A DNA stretch of 64,000 bases. Origin: Bordetella parapertussis. Its GTDB lineage: Bacteria; Pseudomonadota; Gammaproteobacteria; Burkholderiales; Burkholderiaceae_B. Of this stretch, positions 47,601-57,484 are shown one piece after another. Location: contig CAMBZR010000001.1 of the NCBI GenBank assembly GCA_945872285.1, positions 1-64,000 of the forward strand. Direction: 5' to 3'. A program made the position numbers and the translations under genes. The notes beneath the pieces were generated by a model. It was not told the origin of the DNA. It ran no database searches and worked only from the letters and a program-made list of their open reading frames with translations. How positions within the stretch are numbered: position 1 is the first letter of the stretch; each line of letters opens with the position of its first letter.

Positions 47601-48272
47601 GACATCCACCGAGGCTGAGACCTCAACGATGTCGGTGATGCATTTCATTCCCACCCACAAGCCTGCATACCGACTCATCGCCCAGCCCAGCACGCCATAA
47701 TCAAGGATCTCTTGCACGCTCGCCGGAAACAAAACCGGAATTCCACAGGCTTTTAAAATATGATCGCTTTGATGGGGCAGCGTCGAAGACTTTGCGGAGT
47801 GGTCGTCACCTGCCACAACCAAGACGCCACCCAAGGGCGAAGTCCCCGCCGCATTCGCGTGTTTAAAGACATCGCCGCAGCGGTCTACCCCGGGCCCTTT
47901 GCCGTACCACAAGCCAAAAACGCCCTCGTACTGCGCGCCCTCAAACAGATTGACTTGCTGAGAGCCCCAAACCGAAGTCGCAGCAAGGTCCTCGTTGACG
48001 CCGGGCTGAAACACGATGTGGTGTTGCTTCAGACGCTCAGCGGCTTTCCAAAGATTTTGATCCAAGCCGCCTAAGGGCGAACCGCGATAGCCAGAAATGA
48101 AACCGGCGGTGTTGACCCCGGCGGTCTGATCACGCACGCGCTGATTCATTGGCAAGCGCACAAGCGCGTGGATCCCACTGAGCCAGGCACGGCCCGCAGA
48201 TAGGTCATACTTATCGTCTAGTTTGACGGCGTTTAAGGCTTGCAACTGCTGGTCTGAAAACGGGGCATTCAT
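44685..48272 (-). CDS. Fused indolepyruvate:ferredoxin oxidoreductase (IorA-IorB type)
   Basis: 1195 residues. Oxidatively decarboxylates aryl- or branched-chain 2-oxo acids to acyl-CoA with ferredoxin. N-terminal 2-oxoacid:ferredoxin region, then a TPP domain with CSGC at 459-462 and GDGTYFHSG. A ferredoxin-like segment with C661-x2-C664-x2-C667 and C673, then more cysteines (SSCNKDFSCLKGFCP), can hold iron-sulphur clusters. The IorB-like gamma domain (GVGGTGVVTIGQL) starts near 745, and a C-terminal extension ends the chain. AAGGAG precedes ATG 48272. Co-directional with the CaiB gene, but separated from it by the thiolase pair on the other strand. Confidence 0.93.
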   Translation of the reverse strand: MNAPFSDQQLQALNAVKLDDKYDLSAGRAWLSGIHALVRLPMNQRVRDQTAGVNTAGFISGYRGSPLGGLDQNLWKAAERLKQHHIVFQPGVNEDLAATSVWGSQQVNLFEGAQYEGVFGLWYGKGPGVDRCGDVFKHANAAGTSPLGGVLVVAGDDHSAKSSTLPHQSDHILKACGIPVLFPASVQEILDYGVLGWAMSRYAGLWVGMKCITDIVEVSASVDVDPERVQVNIPEDFVLPAGGLNIRLGDTPLAQEARLLDQKLYAALAFARANGLNRQLWTVPDEQARFGIITSGKAYLDTTQALLDLGLTPEVCQQIGLRLFKVGMVWPLESTGLLSFAENLDEILVVEEKRQMLEYQVKEELFGWIGRGKKIPRVVGKFDDKDGGEWAVPQSPWLLPAHYEFSPSMVARAIATRLLRLELPAQVGAQIEARLAFIAARERELARPRVVAERKPWFCSGCPHNTSTRVPEGSRAMAGIGCHYMALWMDRSTHVFTQMGGEGAPWIGQAPFTSEKHVFVNLGDGTYFHSGLLAIRAAVTAQVNITYKILFNDAVAMTGGQPVGGQITVPMMAAQVLAEGVVKLVVVTDEPEKYAQRSSLPPGVEVVHRDELERVQKELRGLSGTSALIYDQTCATEKRRRRKRNAYPDPARRVVINPRVCEGCGDCSTQSNCLSIEPLETELGRKRVINQSSCNKDFSCLKGFCPSLVTVEGGQLRKPKLLETAEVQALALPDPALVALDRSYGIFVAGVGGTGVVTIGQLLGMAAHLEGKAGSVLDMAGLAQKGGAVFSHAIIAPTAADILNTRIAMGQADLVLGADLVVGSSAEAVARMRPGHTRMLLNADVAPTAAFIGNPNWTLAAHELRQELELACGEGRIESVDASELAVKLLGDAVYANPLLMGFAYQKAWIPLHHRSLEQAIVLNAVQVKKNLEAFNWGRRVAHEPQLIARLLGGVHQALNPSAHGATIVEFKRSGSEFEQLREHRAAFLREYQNEAYASEYVAFVNRVSDAEMQACGTQRLTLVVARYLFKLMAYKDEYEVARLYTDGEFLRSLDEQFEGDWSVHFHLAPPLFAKRDDKGHLIKAKFGPRMLVAFRLLAKLKGLRGTWMDVFGYTSERRAERALIVEYRETVLGMLGKLSRGSLEKAVEVAGVAEEIRGYGHVKEAALLRAEAVRARLLGEFEAAVVGADGSRAA

Positions 48273-48526
48273 TTGTCTGGACTCCTTGTGAGTAGTATGG
48301 TCCGTGCCAGCTGACTCCGATCTCTCTTTTGAAGCGACTTGGTCAACCACGGGTTAATCATTTAAGCCTCAGGGCGCACTCGTGAAAGCTCACGCTGACT
48401 CTGTTGTAACCCCGTCTGCGCGTTGCGGCAAGTGCTGTCTGACGCAGGCATAATACAAACGTCTGCGGCCGCGCCAAGCAAGCCTTGTCTGCTTAGCGCC
48501 GAATCGTTTAGTTTTACGCAAAAAAT

Positions 48527-49645
48527 ATGAAAATTGCCCCTCGCTTGGTTGCCTGGCAACGCGAACATGGTCGCCACGGACTACCCTGGCAACGCACCCG
48601 CGACCCCTATCGGGTGTGGCTTTCTGAAATTATGCTGCAACAGACACAAGTCAGCGCTGTACGCGACTACTATCAACGCTTTTTAGCCAAGTTTCCAAGC
48701 GTCAAAGCGCTTGCCCAGGCCCCTGCGAGCGAAGTCATGGTGCAGTGGGCCGGCTTAGGGTATTACGCACGGGCACGCAATCTGCACGCCTGTGCCAGGC
48801 AAGTGATGCAAGACTGGGACGGCGTATTTCCGACCCAAGCGGCGGGTTTGATGACACTACCAGGCATTGGACCCTCGACCGCCGCAGCGATTGCCGCGTT
48901 TTGTTATGGCGAACGCGTCGCAATACTCGACGGCAATGTAAAACGCGTCTTAGCGCGACTGTTTGCGATCGAAGGCGACCCAACCACACGGCCCATTGAA
49001 GTGCAGTTGTGGGCGCACGCGCACGAACAAGTGCCTTCGGCAAAGGCTTGCACGCAAGACACGGGATTTATGTCCGCCTACACGCAGGGTCTGATGGATC
49101 TTGGTGCTTTAGTTTGCACACGCGGACGCCCACAGTGCGATGTTTGCCCACTAAAAAAAGACTGCCAGGCTCGCCTGCAAGGCCGCTGTGACGAACTCCC
49201 GTGGCCACGCTCGCGCAAAGTCATGCCCGAGCGTGCCGTCACGATGTTGATCCCGCATCGACCGGGTCACATATGGTTAGAACAACGCCCGATGACTGGC
49301 ATCTGGGGCGGCCTCTGGAGCCTGCCCGAGTGCGCGCAAGATCTGGAAGTCAAACTCGCTTGTCAACAACTTGGCCTGACCGTCAAAAAATCAGACACAC
49401 TCGCTCACTTTTTGCATGTCTTTACGCATTACCGGCTGACTGTGCGACCCGAGTTGGTGTTAGTTGAGGACACCACAACAACACCCCGCACCCAAATACC
49501 CGTATCTGACAAACAGTGTCTAACCGGTCAGCCAAGCGCCAACACCGGACAATGGGTCGCGCTCTCTGAGCTTGCGCAGCGAGGTTTGCCAGCGCCCGTA
49601 CGCAAGCTGCTCGAGGGCCTGCTGGCCGACGGACAACTTGTTTGA
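48527..49645 (+). CDS. mutY: A/G-specific adenine glycosylase MutY
   Basis: Removes adenine opposite 8-oxoguanine. 372 residues. Catalytic E34 (WLSEIMLQQTQ), the HhH motif LPGIGPSTAAAI at 110-121, D134, and a 4Fe-4S loop C196-x6-C203-x2-C206-x5-C212. The C-terminal Nudix-like domain that reads 8-oxoG follows (WLEQRPMTGIWGGLW). ATG 48527, 254 nt after the IOR start on the other strand. Converges with rodA. Confidence 0.96.
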   Translation: MKIAPRLVAWQREHGRHGLPWQRTRDPYRVWLSEIMLQQTQVSAVRDYYQRFLAKFPSVKALAQAPASEVMVQWAGLGYYARARNLHACARQVMQDWDGVFPTQAAGLMTLPGIGPSTAAAIAAFCYGERVAILDGNVKRVLARLFAIEGDPTTRPIEVQLWAHAHEQVPSAKACTQDTGFMSAYTQGLMDLGALVCTRGRPQCDVCPLKKDCQARLQGRCDELPWPRSRKVMPERAVTMLIPHRPGHIWLEQRPMTGIWGGLWSLPECAQDLEVKLACQQLGLTVKKSDTLAHFLHVFTHYRLTVRPELVLVEDTTTTPRTQIPVSDKQCLTGQPSANTGQWVALSELAQRGLPAPVRKLLEGLLADGQLV

Positions 49646-49683
49646 CAACAACACAGGGGTAGGATGCGCAAGCAGTGCGCCAA

Positions 49684-49710
49684 GGGGGGCAAGAAGGGGG
49701 CACGCAGGGG
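49684..49710 (+). other. G-rich stretch between mutY and rodA stops
   Basis: Three G-tracts of 6, 5 and 4 (49684-49689, 49696-49700, 49707-49710) with 6-nt loops. A fourth tract of four G lies 24 nt upstream (about 49657-49660). Could fold as a G-quadruplex with a long loop on the mutY message, near its 3' end. Weak: only three tracts are close. Confidence 0.25.
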
Positions 49711-49718
49711 CCAAGGAG

Positions 49719-50855
49719 TCAGGCCCGAGGTGGTCGGTACTTACTAATACTCATCAGGATGCCGCACGCGATCCCAATCGTCAATAAGGCGGTGCCGCCG
49801 TAACTGAGCAGCGGCAAGGGCACCCCAACCACCGGCAAAATTCCGGTCACCATTCCGATATTCACGAAGACATAAATAAACAGCACCATCGACAAAGCGC
49901 TGGCCAGCAACCGCTGGCCATGGCTTGGGGCGCGCCAGGCAATTGCCAGGCCACGCCAGATTAAGAGCAGGTACAAGACCAGCAAGGTCACGCCACCATA
50001 CAAGCCAAACTCTTCTGCGAACACAGCAAAAATAAAGTCGGTTGTCCGTTCAGGGATAAAATCTAAATGGGTTTGTGTGCCATTCATATACCCCTTGCCA
50101 TAGACGCCACCCGACCCAACCGCAATGGTCGATTGAATCGTATGAAACCCCTTGCCTAAGGGGTCAGTGCTTGGATCAAGCAAGGTGCAGATGCGATGTT
50201 TTTGATACTCGTGCAACATCACCCAATTAAAGTCATCGGCGCACAACTTGTCTTGCTGCAGGTAAACAAAACCGAGGCCAAGCGCACTGACGATCATCAC
50301 CGGTATTAAAAGCTTGAACGATAAACCCGCAAAAAAAATCACAAAAAATCCCGCGCTAAACACCAAAATGGCCGTGCCTAAATCAGGCTGCTTGACGATG
50401 AGTAAAAATGGCACAAGCAAGAGCACACTCGCCGCGCATAAATCCAAAAACTTCATCGAGCCTTCACGCTTACTAAAATACCAGGCCAACATCAAAGGCA
50501 AGGCTATTTTCATCATCTCAGAGGGTTGAATGCGAGTGATTCCAATATTGAGCCAGCGGGTCGCGCCTTTGCTGGTATCACCCACAAAAAGTACCGCAAA
50601 AAGCAGAATGACCCCCACCACGTAGAATGGCACAGCAAGTTTTAAAATAAATTGTGGTGGCGTAACCGCGACAACCCACAACGCCGCAAGAGCGATATAA
50701 AAATTACGCACCTGATCCGAAAAGCGGGCGTCTGTGCTGCCAACGGCCGAGTGCATGACCACCAGCCCAACGGTCGCCAGCAACAACAAAATCAACATCA
50801 GCGGCCAGTCAATAGACGTCAAATAGCGAAAGAGCACTTTGAGAATTATTTTCAT
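49719..50855 (-). CDS. rodA: RodA, SEDS peptidoglycan polymerase for elongation
   Basis: 378 residues, ten expected membrane segments. SEDS features: GATRWLNIGITRIQPSEMMKIALP (about 97-120) and the periplasmic PERTTDFIFAVFAEEFG motif, plus a C-terminal GVPLPLLSYGGTALL. It polymerises glycan strands with PBP2. ATG 50855 overlaps the mrdA stop (ATGA). Confidence 0.96.
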   Translation of the reverse strand: MKIILKVLFRYLTSIDWPLMLILLLLATVGLVVMHSAVGSTDARFSDQVRNFYIALAALWVVAVTPPQFILKLAVPFYVVGVILLFAVLFVGDTSKGATRWLNIGITRIQPSEMMKIALPLMLAWYFSKREGSMKFLDLCAASVLLLVPFLLIVKQPDLGTAILVFSAGFFVIFFAGLSFKLLIPVMIVSALGLGFVYLQQDKLCADDFNWVMLHEYQKHRICTLLDPSTDPLGKGFHTIQSTIAVGSGGVYGKGYMNGTQTHLDFIPERTTDFIFAVFAEEFGLYGGVTLLVLYLLLIWRGLAIAWRAPSHGQRLLASALSMVLFIYVFVNIGMVTGILPVVGVPLPLLSYGGTALLTIGIACGILMSISKYRPPRA

Positions 50856-52720
50856 GGGGCCGCCCTTTGCGTCGACGCCGCGCGCAGCAACCAGGCGTCA
50901 AACACTTTGCGCACAATGGGTGCTGCCACACTGCCGCCCCAACCCGCATTTTCAACAATGACTGCGATCGCAATTTTTGGTTGATTTGCGGGGGCGAAGG
51001 CCATAAACAAAGAGTGATCACGCAGGCGCTCGTCAATTGCGCTACTTTGATATTTTGCGCCGCGCAAACTATAGACCTGCGCCGTACCGGTTTTACCGGC
51101 GGTGGTGTAAGGCGCGCCCACAAAGGCTGCAGCCGCAGTCCCCGAGGCAGTCACTTCGGTTAACGCACGTTTGACGACCTGCAGATTTTCTTTTTTTAGT
51201 GCAACCTTATGGGCTGCTTCAGCGACCGTTAAGAATTGCTCATCGGTGCGCGAATCTTTAATCGCGCGTACCAGATGAGGCTTCATATAAACACCATCAT
51301 TGGCCAGTACCGCCGTCGCTTGCGCGAGCTGCATCAGCGTAAACGAGTTATAGCCCTGGCCTACCGCGATTGAAATCGTCTCTCCGGCGTACCAGCGCTG
51401 CTGATCGCGATTTTTGTAAGCCCCGCGCTTCCAGTCGGTCGAGGGCAAGACGCCACGCCGTTCGCCCTCGATATCGATTCCCGTTAGCTGCCCGAAGCCA
51501 AAGGGCTTCATGAAATCGTGCAGATTATTGACACCGATCTCGGGTCCGAGAGAATAAAAATAAGTATCGGACGACACGACCAAGGCGCGATGCATGTCGA
51601 GCGTACCAAACGCGGTAGAGCCCGAGTTTCTAAACCGCTGGCCTCCAAACTCAAAATAACCAGGGTCTGAAATTAAGTCGGTTGCGCGACGTTTATTGAG
51701 TTCGAGTGCGGCCAACGCTACGAAAGGTTTGTACGTTGACCCGATTGGATAGGTGCCATAAACAGGTCGGTTAATCAGCGGATGATCGGGCGACTCATTT
51801 AACAGGCGCCAACTTTCAGAGTCGATTCCGTCAATGAACAAATTCGGATCAAAAGAGGGTTGCGAAACAAAGGCAAGCACATCGCCGGTTGCCGGCTCGA
51901 TCGCCACGAGCGCACCACGTAAATCTTTGAACGCCTCTTCGGCCAGCCGTTGTAAACCCATATCTAAAGACAAGACCAGGTTAGCGCCCGAGGTCGGATC
52001 TACACGACGCAACACTCGAACCGGCTTGCCCCGTGAAGTCACTTCGCGCTCTTCGAAACCGGGCTTGCCAAGCAACGCCGTCTCGTAGGTTTTTTCAAGT
52101 CCTTTTTTACCGATAATATCTGTGCCCCGGTAGTTGCCCAGTTCACCACGCGTTTCGAGCGCAGCGAGATCGCCCTCCGAGATCCGACCGACATAACCGA
52201 CCACGTGGCCGGCAGCCTTGCCTTGCGGGTATTCGCGTACCCAGCGCGCGCGAAGCTGTACCCCCGCGAACCTCAAAGCATTCGCCGAAAAAAATGCCGC
52301 CTCGGTTTCGTTTAAATTGTTACGCAAGACGATGCTTGCATACTTACCGGATTCAGCCACACGCCTTTTGAATCTGCGCTGATCGGCTGCGCTGATAAAC
52401 ACAATCGGCGTGAGCGCGTCAAACATAGCGTCGATATTACCCGCCCGCGCCGGAACCACTTCAAGCGTGTAGCTTAAATAATTTCGCGCCAAGACCTCAC
52501 CGTTGCGATCGACGATTTCACCCCGCCTTGGTGCAATCGGCACCACGGCGAGACGATTACTGTCGGCACGTGCCGACAGACCTTCGTGACGCTCTACCTG
52601 CAGCACCCAAAAGCGCACTGACAATAAGCCAAAGCAAAAAAATGCGAGCAGTCCCGCCACGACCAGTCGCAATACGAGTTGGCCTTTGGGTTGCTGATCG
52701 TTTTTCTTAAAATCGAACAT
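50852..52720 (-). CDS. mrdA: Penicillin-binding protein 2
   Basis: 622 residues. Membrane anchor at about 16-38, pedestal region with RGEIVDRNGEVLA (66-78), then a transpeptidase domain with S328 in STYK, S383-S384-D385 (the SxN-equivalent SSD) and a KTG motif in AGKTGTAQ near 540. Cross-links side-wall peptidoglycan for RodA. ATG 52720 follows mreD by 12 nt. Confidence 0.96.
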   Translation of the reverse strand: MFDFKKNDQQPKGQLVLRLVVAGLLAFFCFGLLSVRFWVLQVERHEGLSARADSNRLAVVPIAPRRGEIVDRNGEVLARNYLSYTLEVVPARAGNIDAMFDALTPIVFISAADQRRFKRRVAESGKYASIVLRNNLNETEAAFFSANALRFAGVQLRARWVREYPQGKAAGHVVGYVGRISEGDLAALETRGELGNYRGTDIIGKKGLEKTYETALLGKPGFEEREVTSRGKPVRVLRRVDPTSGANLVLSLDMGLQRLAEEAFKDLRGALVAIEPATGDVLAFVSQPSFDPNLFIDGIDSESWRLLNESPDHPLINRPVYGTYPIGSTYKPFVALAALELNKRRATDLISDPGYFEFGGQRFRNSGSTAFGTLDMHRALVVSSDTYFYSLGPEIGVNNLHDFMKPFGFGQLTGIDIEGERRGVLPSTDWKRGAYKNRDQQRWYAGETISIAVGQGYNSFTLMQLAQATAVLANDGVYMKPHLVRAIKDSRTDEQFLTVAEAAHKVALKKENLQVVKRALTEVTASGTAAAAFVGAPYTTAGKTGTAQVYSLRGAKYQSSAIDERLRDHSLFMAFAPANQPKIAIAVIVENAGWGGSVAAPIVRKVFDAWLLRAASTQRAAP

Positions 52721-52732
52721 AAGCGCTTTGTA

Positions 52733-53293
52733 TTAGCCCGAGTGCGTCTGAGCATCTTGCAGTCGGTGCAGAGGCAAGAGTAATAACCAGGCCACCAAGG
52801 GCCACAAGGCCGTTGTCACCACGACCGCTAACAGCCAAGACCAACCGGGCCAGGCACTCACTAAAAATGCGCCAAGCAAGACGCCCGCCGCTTTGACAAG
52901 AATGAACAGTGGCAATAAGTGCAAGGCCTGACTCAACAGGCCAAACCGCAACAGGCGTCGATGAATCGACTGTGCGCCGAACACCATCAGGATATAGGTA
53001 ACTGCCTGCAGACCAAGCGGGCCGACGTCGTGCACATCCATCAGCAAGCCAAACATAAAGGCAGTAAACAGCCCGACGCGGCGAGCATCATGCAAGGACC
53101 AAAACACTAACACTAGCAGCAGCAGGTCAGGCGCCAAAGGCCAAATCCGCCAAGGCAGCAATGAGAGCAGCCAGATACCGAACAACGTTGACCAGACAAA
53201 GGTTGGGCTGGTCGTGTGATCTATCGGATTCGGTCCCACCGGACGAGGCAAGGGCACCGGCGGGGTGTGAACACCAGAGCGTGCCGGTCTCAT
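52733..53293 (-). CDS. mreD: Rod shape-determining protein MreD
   Basis: 186 residues, five to six hydrophobic segments: LLSLLPWRIWPLAPDLLLLVLVFW and FMFGLLMDVHDVGPLGLQAVTYILM fit MreD (the motif GLLxDxxxxxxLGxxA). A Pro-rich N-terminal 35 residues precede it. ATG 53293 lies 4 nt after the mreC stop; a frame further upstream is possible. Confidence 0.93.
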   Translation of the reverse strand: MRPARSGVHTPPVPLPRPVGPNPIDHTTSPTFVWSTLFGIWLLSLLPWRIWPLAPDLLLLVLVFWSLHDARRVGLFTAFMFGLLMDVHDVGPLGLQAVTYILMVFGAQSIHRRLLRFGLLSQALHLLPLFILVKAAGVLLGAFLVSAWPGWSWLLAVVVTTALWPLVAWLLLLPLHRLQDAQTHSG

Positions 53294-53297
53294 CGCG

Positions 53298-54212
53298 CTA
53301 CTTCGACCTTGGCGCGTCACGCAGCGCCTCTGCGCCCGAGGCTGGCCTCTGGGTGCCCAGCGTCAAGTCAAATTCAAGCGGAACCTGCAACACCAAAAAT
53401 TGCCGGTATCGCTCGGGGTGTGAAGAGGGCAACGCCTCGGCGCGCGCAAAGCCCGAAGCCGAACTGCGTTGTACCTGATCGATTCGCCCAACCGACAACC
53501 CTGGCGGAAACACGCCCCCTACACCACTGGTGACGAGTAGGTCGCCTTCGCGCAGATCGGCGTCAGAAGAGAAGTAACGCACTTCAACCTTACCCGGCGT
53601 GGTTGAACCAAAGGCGATTAAACGTAAGCCATTGCGCAAGACTTGCACCGGAATCGAGATAATCTCATCGGTCAGCATGGCTGCCTCTGAGGACATCGGC
53701 GAAACACGGGTGATTTGTCCGACTACTCCGCCTTCGTCGAGAATTGGCATCCCCGTTGCAATACCCGCGCGACTGCCTTTGTTAAAGACCAGGCGTCGAC
53801 TAAAGGCATTGGCCGGTTCGTACAAGACCTCGACAACCACAGACGGGTGCTCAGCCGCTTTTTCAAACACCCCTAACAGGCGACGCAACTGCGCGTTTTC
53901 AGCACCGAGCAGTGCTGCGTTTGTGGTGACTTGCGCCAACTCAATCCGTTGTTTTTGCAGCGCTTCGGTTTCAGACTTGATCAGCGCAGCCGCATCAAAA
54001 AAATCATTGCTCACCGAAATGACGTCGCGCGGAAACATGACGAGCCGCTCAAAGGGGTAAAGAGAGGCAGATAGCGTCTGACGGACTGGATTGGTCGTTT
54101 TGTACGTGGCGTCGGTAAACAATAGGGCAAATGCCACCAACAACAGCAAAGTCAGCTTGACCTCAGCGGCCGGACCGCGGCGAAAAAGTTGAAGAGTCAC
54201 GGGTCGTTGCAT
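53298..54212 (-). CDS. mreC: Rod shape-determining protein MreC
   Basis: 304 residues. N-terminal membrane segment (VKLTLLLLVAFALLF, about 18-34), coiled coil around 80-115, then the two beta-barrels of the MreC core (GVVGQITRVSPMSSEAAMLTD, LVTSGVGGVFPPGLSVGRI). Acts in the periplasm as the scaffold for PBP2. ATG 54212. It lies 111 nt after mreB, so a separate promoter or RNA processing is possible. Confidence 0.95.
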   Translation of the reverse strand: MQRPVTLQLFRRGPAAEVKLTLLLLVAFALLFTDATYKTTNPVRQTLSASLYPFERLVMFPRDVISVSNDFFDAAALIKSETEALQKQRIELAQVTTNAALLGAENAQLRRLLGVFEKAAEHPSVVVEVLYEPANAFSRRLVFNKGSRAGIATGMPILDEGGVVGQITRVSPMSSEAAMLTDEIISIPVQVLRNGLRLIAFGSTTPGKVEVRYFSSDADLREGDLLVTSGVGGVFPPGLSVGRIDQVQRSSASGFARAEALPSSHPERYRQFLVLQVPLEFDLTLGTQRPASGAEALRDAPRSK

Positions 54213-54323
54213 GATAGCTTTGTACTCAACCGTTCAACGAGTTGACGCTCTTTGGGCTGGGTGGGAGGGCGTTTTGCGCGGGTCAGTCTTTGACGCCACG
54301 CCGCCCGTCGGTGCGCAGCACAA

Positions 54324-55430
<1,107 letters not shown>

Positions 55431-55431
55431 T

Positions 55432-55437
55432 TATAAT
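55432..55437 (+). promoter_or_regulatory. TATAAT box in the mreB/gatC divergent region
   Basis: A consensus TATAAT at 55432-55437 lies 206 nt upstream of gatC and 65 nt upstream of mreB. No good -35 sits 16-18 bp away on the plus strand (GTGAAT, weak). On the minus strand TATGAT nearby could serve mreB. Direction is uncertain. Confidence 0.3.
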
Positions 55438-55642
55438 TCCCTTTGGATCGGCAAAACAAGCTCCCGTCAAGCTCGCAAACCTACGAGGCAAGACGCACTC
55501 TGACAAAACCGGTTTGCTCACGCTTCGTTCGGGGGCTTTTGAAAGCTTTTGACCTTCAAAAGCCAAGCGACGGACACGCGCCGTGCCTTTTTGCGGTTTT
55601 GACGCGGCGGGCGGCCTTTTATTTTTCAAAAAGCAGCGACTT

Positions 55643-55951
55643 ATGGCTATTACCGAACAAGAAATCACTCGCATCGCTCGTCTCGCTCGGCTCACCCTAT
55701 CGCCCGAGCAGCGCCTGCAGGCGCAAGGCGATCTGACCAAAATTTTAGGCCTGATCCATGAACTTCAGGCGGTCGACACGCGTGGGATCGAGCCCTTAGC
55801 GCATCCGTTGTCTGCGCTAAAAGACGTTCACCTGCGGCTGCGTGATGACCTTGTTACCGAAGTGTCGTCGGTCCAGCGTCGCGAGGCGCTAATGGCCAAT
55901 GCACCCGGTACAGCAGAGGGGCTGTTTTTAGTTCCAAAGGTAATCGAATAA
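55643..55951 (+). CDS. gatC: Aspartyl/glutamyl-tRNA amidotransferase subunit C
   Basis: 102 residues. Small subunit that stabilises GatA-GatB. Family features: an N-terminal ITEQEITRIARLARL helix, then LDxxxxI-like LTKILGLIHELQAVDT, and the PLSALKDVHLRLRDD segment. ATG 55643 matches the family start. It ends directly before the gatA ATG. The 275 nt upstream hold a divergent promoter region with mreB. Confidence 0.96.
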   Translation: MAITEQEITRIARLARLTLSPEQRLQAQGDLTKILGLIHELQAVDTRGIEPLAHPLSALKDVHLRLRDDLVTEVSSVQRREALMANAPGTAEGLFLVPKVIE

Positions 55952-57484
55952 ATGAGCGTCGTCCTTCGCACGTTTCCTACCCTGACAAGCCTACAAACCG
56001 CCTTAGCGCAGGGCCAGCTCAGTGCAACCGAACTCGCGCAAGACTGCCTGAAGCAAATTCAGGCGCAGCAGGCGCTGAACGCTTTCGTGCACGTCGACAC
56101 CGAGCTCACGCTCGCACAAGCGCGTGCGGCCGACGCCAGTCGCGCCGCTGGCACAGCCGGCCCCCTCACTGGCATCCCCATCGCGCACAAAGACGTCTTC
56201 GTCACGCAGGGCTGGCGCAGCACCGCCGGCAGCAACATGCTTAAAAATTATGTCAGCCCCTTTGACGCAACGGTGGTACACAAGTTACTCGAGGCCGGTT
56301 GCGTCAATCTGGGCAAACTAAATTGCGACGAATTCGCCATGGGCTCGGGCAACGAGCATTCGGCATATGGCCCTGCACGCAACCCCTGGGACCAGCGCTG
56401 TGTGCCAGGCGGCTCGTCGGGCGGCTCGGCCGCCGCCGTCGCTGCCAGGCTGGTGTTCGCCACCACGGGCACTGACACCGGAGGCTCCGTTCGCCAGCCG
56501 GCCGCGCTGTGCGGGGTCAGTGGCATCAAACCAACCTACGGCACTGTGTCACGCTACGGCATGATCGCCTACGGCTCAAGCTTGGACCAAGCTGGCGTCA
56601 TAGCGCCAGCGGCTGCCGATCTGGTTGCCTTGCTGGACACCATGAGCGGCTTTGACGTGCGCGACGCCACGAGCACCGAGCAATGCCGAGGCGTACCCAA
56701 CGCACCTGGCCGTATCCAAAGCGAATTTAACAAAGCGAGCGCTCACTTTGTATCTCAGGCAACCTTGCCGCTGAAAGGTTTACGCATTGGCGTGCCCAGC
56801 GAGTATTTTGGCGAAGGGCTTTCGTCTGAGGTCGGCGCAGCCATCGAGGCCGCCTTGGTTCAATTCGAACAACTTGGCGCGCAGCGTGTTTCGATCTCTC
56901 TACCTCGCACGCGCTTGTCAATCCCGGCCTATTACGTCATCGCCCCTGCCGAAGCCTCAAGCAACCTGTCACGTTACGACGGGGTGCGTTACGGGCACCG
57001 CACCGCGTCTTACACCGACCTCGCCGACATGACCGGTCGCTCGCGAGCCGAGGGCTTTGGCCCCGAAGTGCAACGCCGTATTCTGGTGGGCACCTATGTT
57101 CTGTCGCATGGCTATTACGACGCCTATTACTTACAAGCGCAACGCCTGCGCCGCATGATCGCCGACGATTTTCAAGCAGCGTTCACGCAAAAATGCGATG
57201 TCATCATGGGTCCGGTGACGCCCACCGTCGCCAAGCCAATTGGTGATAATCAAGATGACCCGACGGCAGACTGGTTAGCCGACGTCTACACGCTCGGCTT
57301 GAACCTCGCCGGTTTGCCAGGCATGTCTGTTCCTTGCGGCTTTAGCAAGAGCGCGGCGGGCAATCCCCTGCCCATCGGCTTACAAATCATCGGCGACTAT
57401 TTTGACGAGGGCCTCCTGTTGGCAATTGCGCATCAATATCAACTGGCCACCGATTGGCATCAACGTCGCGCGGGGCAAGCATAA
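55952..57484 (+). CDS. gatA: Aspartyl/glutamyl-tRNA amidotransferase subunit A
   Basis: 510 residues. Amidase that releases ammonia from glutamine for transamidation of Glu-tRNA(Gln) or Asp-tRNA(Asn). The catalytic triad K80 (IAHKD), S155 (GGSSGGSAA) and S179 ([12 protein letters not shown]) is complete. ATG 55952 is adjacent to the gatC TAA; its own TAA overlaps the gatB ATG. Confidence 0.97.
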   Translation: MSVVLRTFPTLTSLQTALAQGQLSATELAQDCLKQIQAQQALNAFVHVDTELTLAQARAADASRAAGTAGPLTGIPIAHKDVFVTQGWRSTAGSNMLKNYVSPFDATVVHKLLEAGCVNLGKLNCDEFAMGSGNEHSAYGPARNPWDQRCVPGGSSGGSAAAVAARLVFATTGTDTGGSVRQPAALCGVSGIKPTYGTVSRYGMIAYGSSLDQAGVIAPAAADLVALLDTMSGFDVRDATSTEQCRGVPNAPGRIQSEFNKASAHFVSQATLPLKGLRIGVPSEYFGEGLSSEVGAAIEAALVQFEQLGAQRVSISLPRTRLSIPAYYVIAPAEASSNLSRYDGVRYGHRTASYTDLADMTGRSRAEGFGPEVQRRILVGTYVLSHGYYDAYYLQAQRLRRMIADDFQAAFTQKCDVIMGPVTPTVAKPIGDNQDDPTADWLADVYTLGLNLAGLPGMSVPCGFSKSAAGNPLPIGLQIIGDYFDEGLLLAIAHQYQLATDWHQRRAGQA

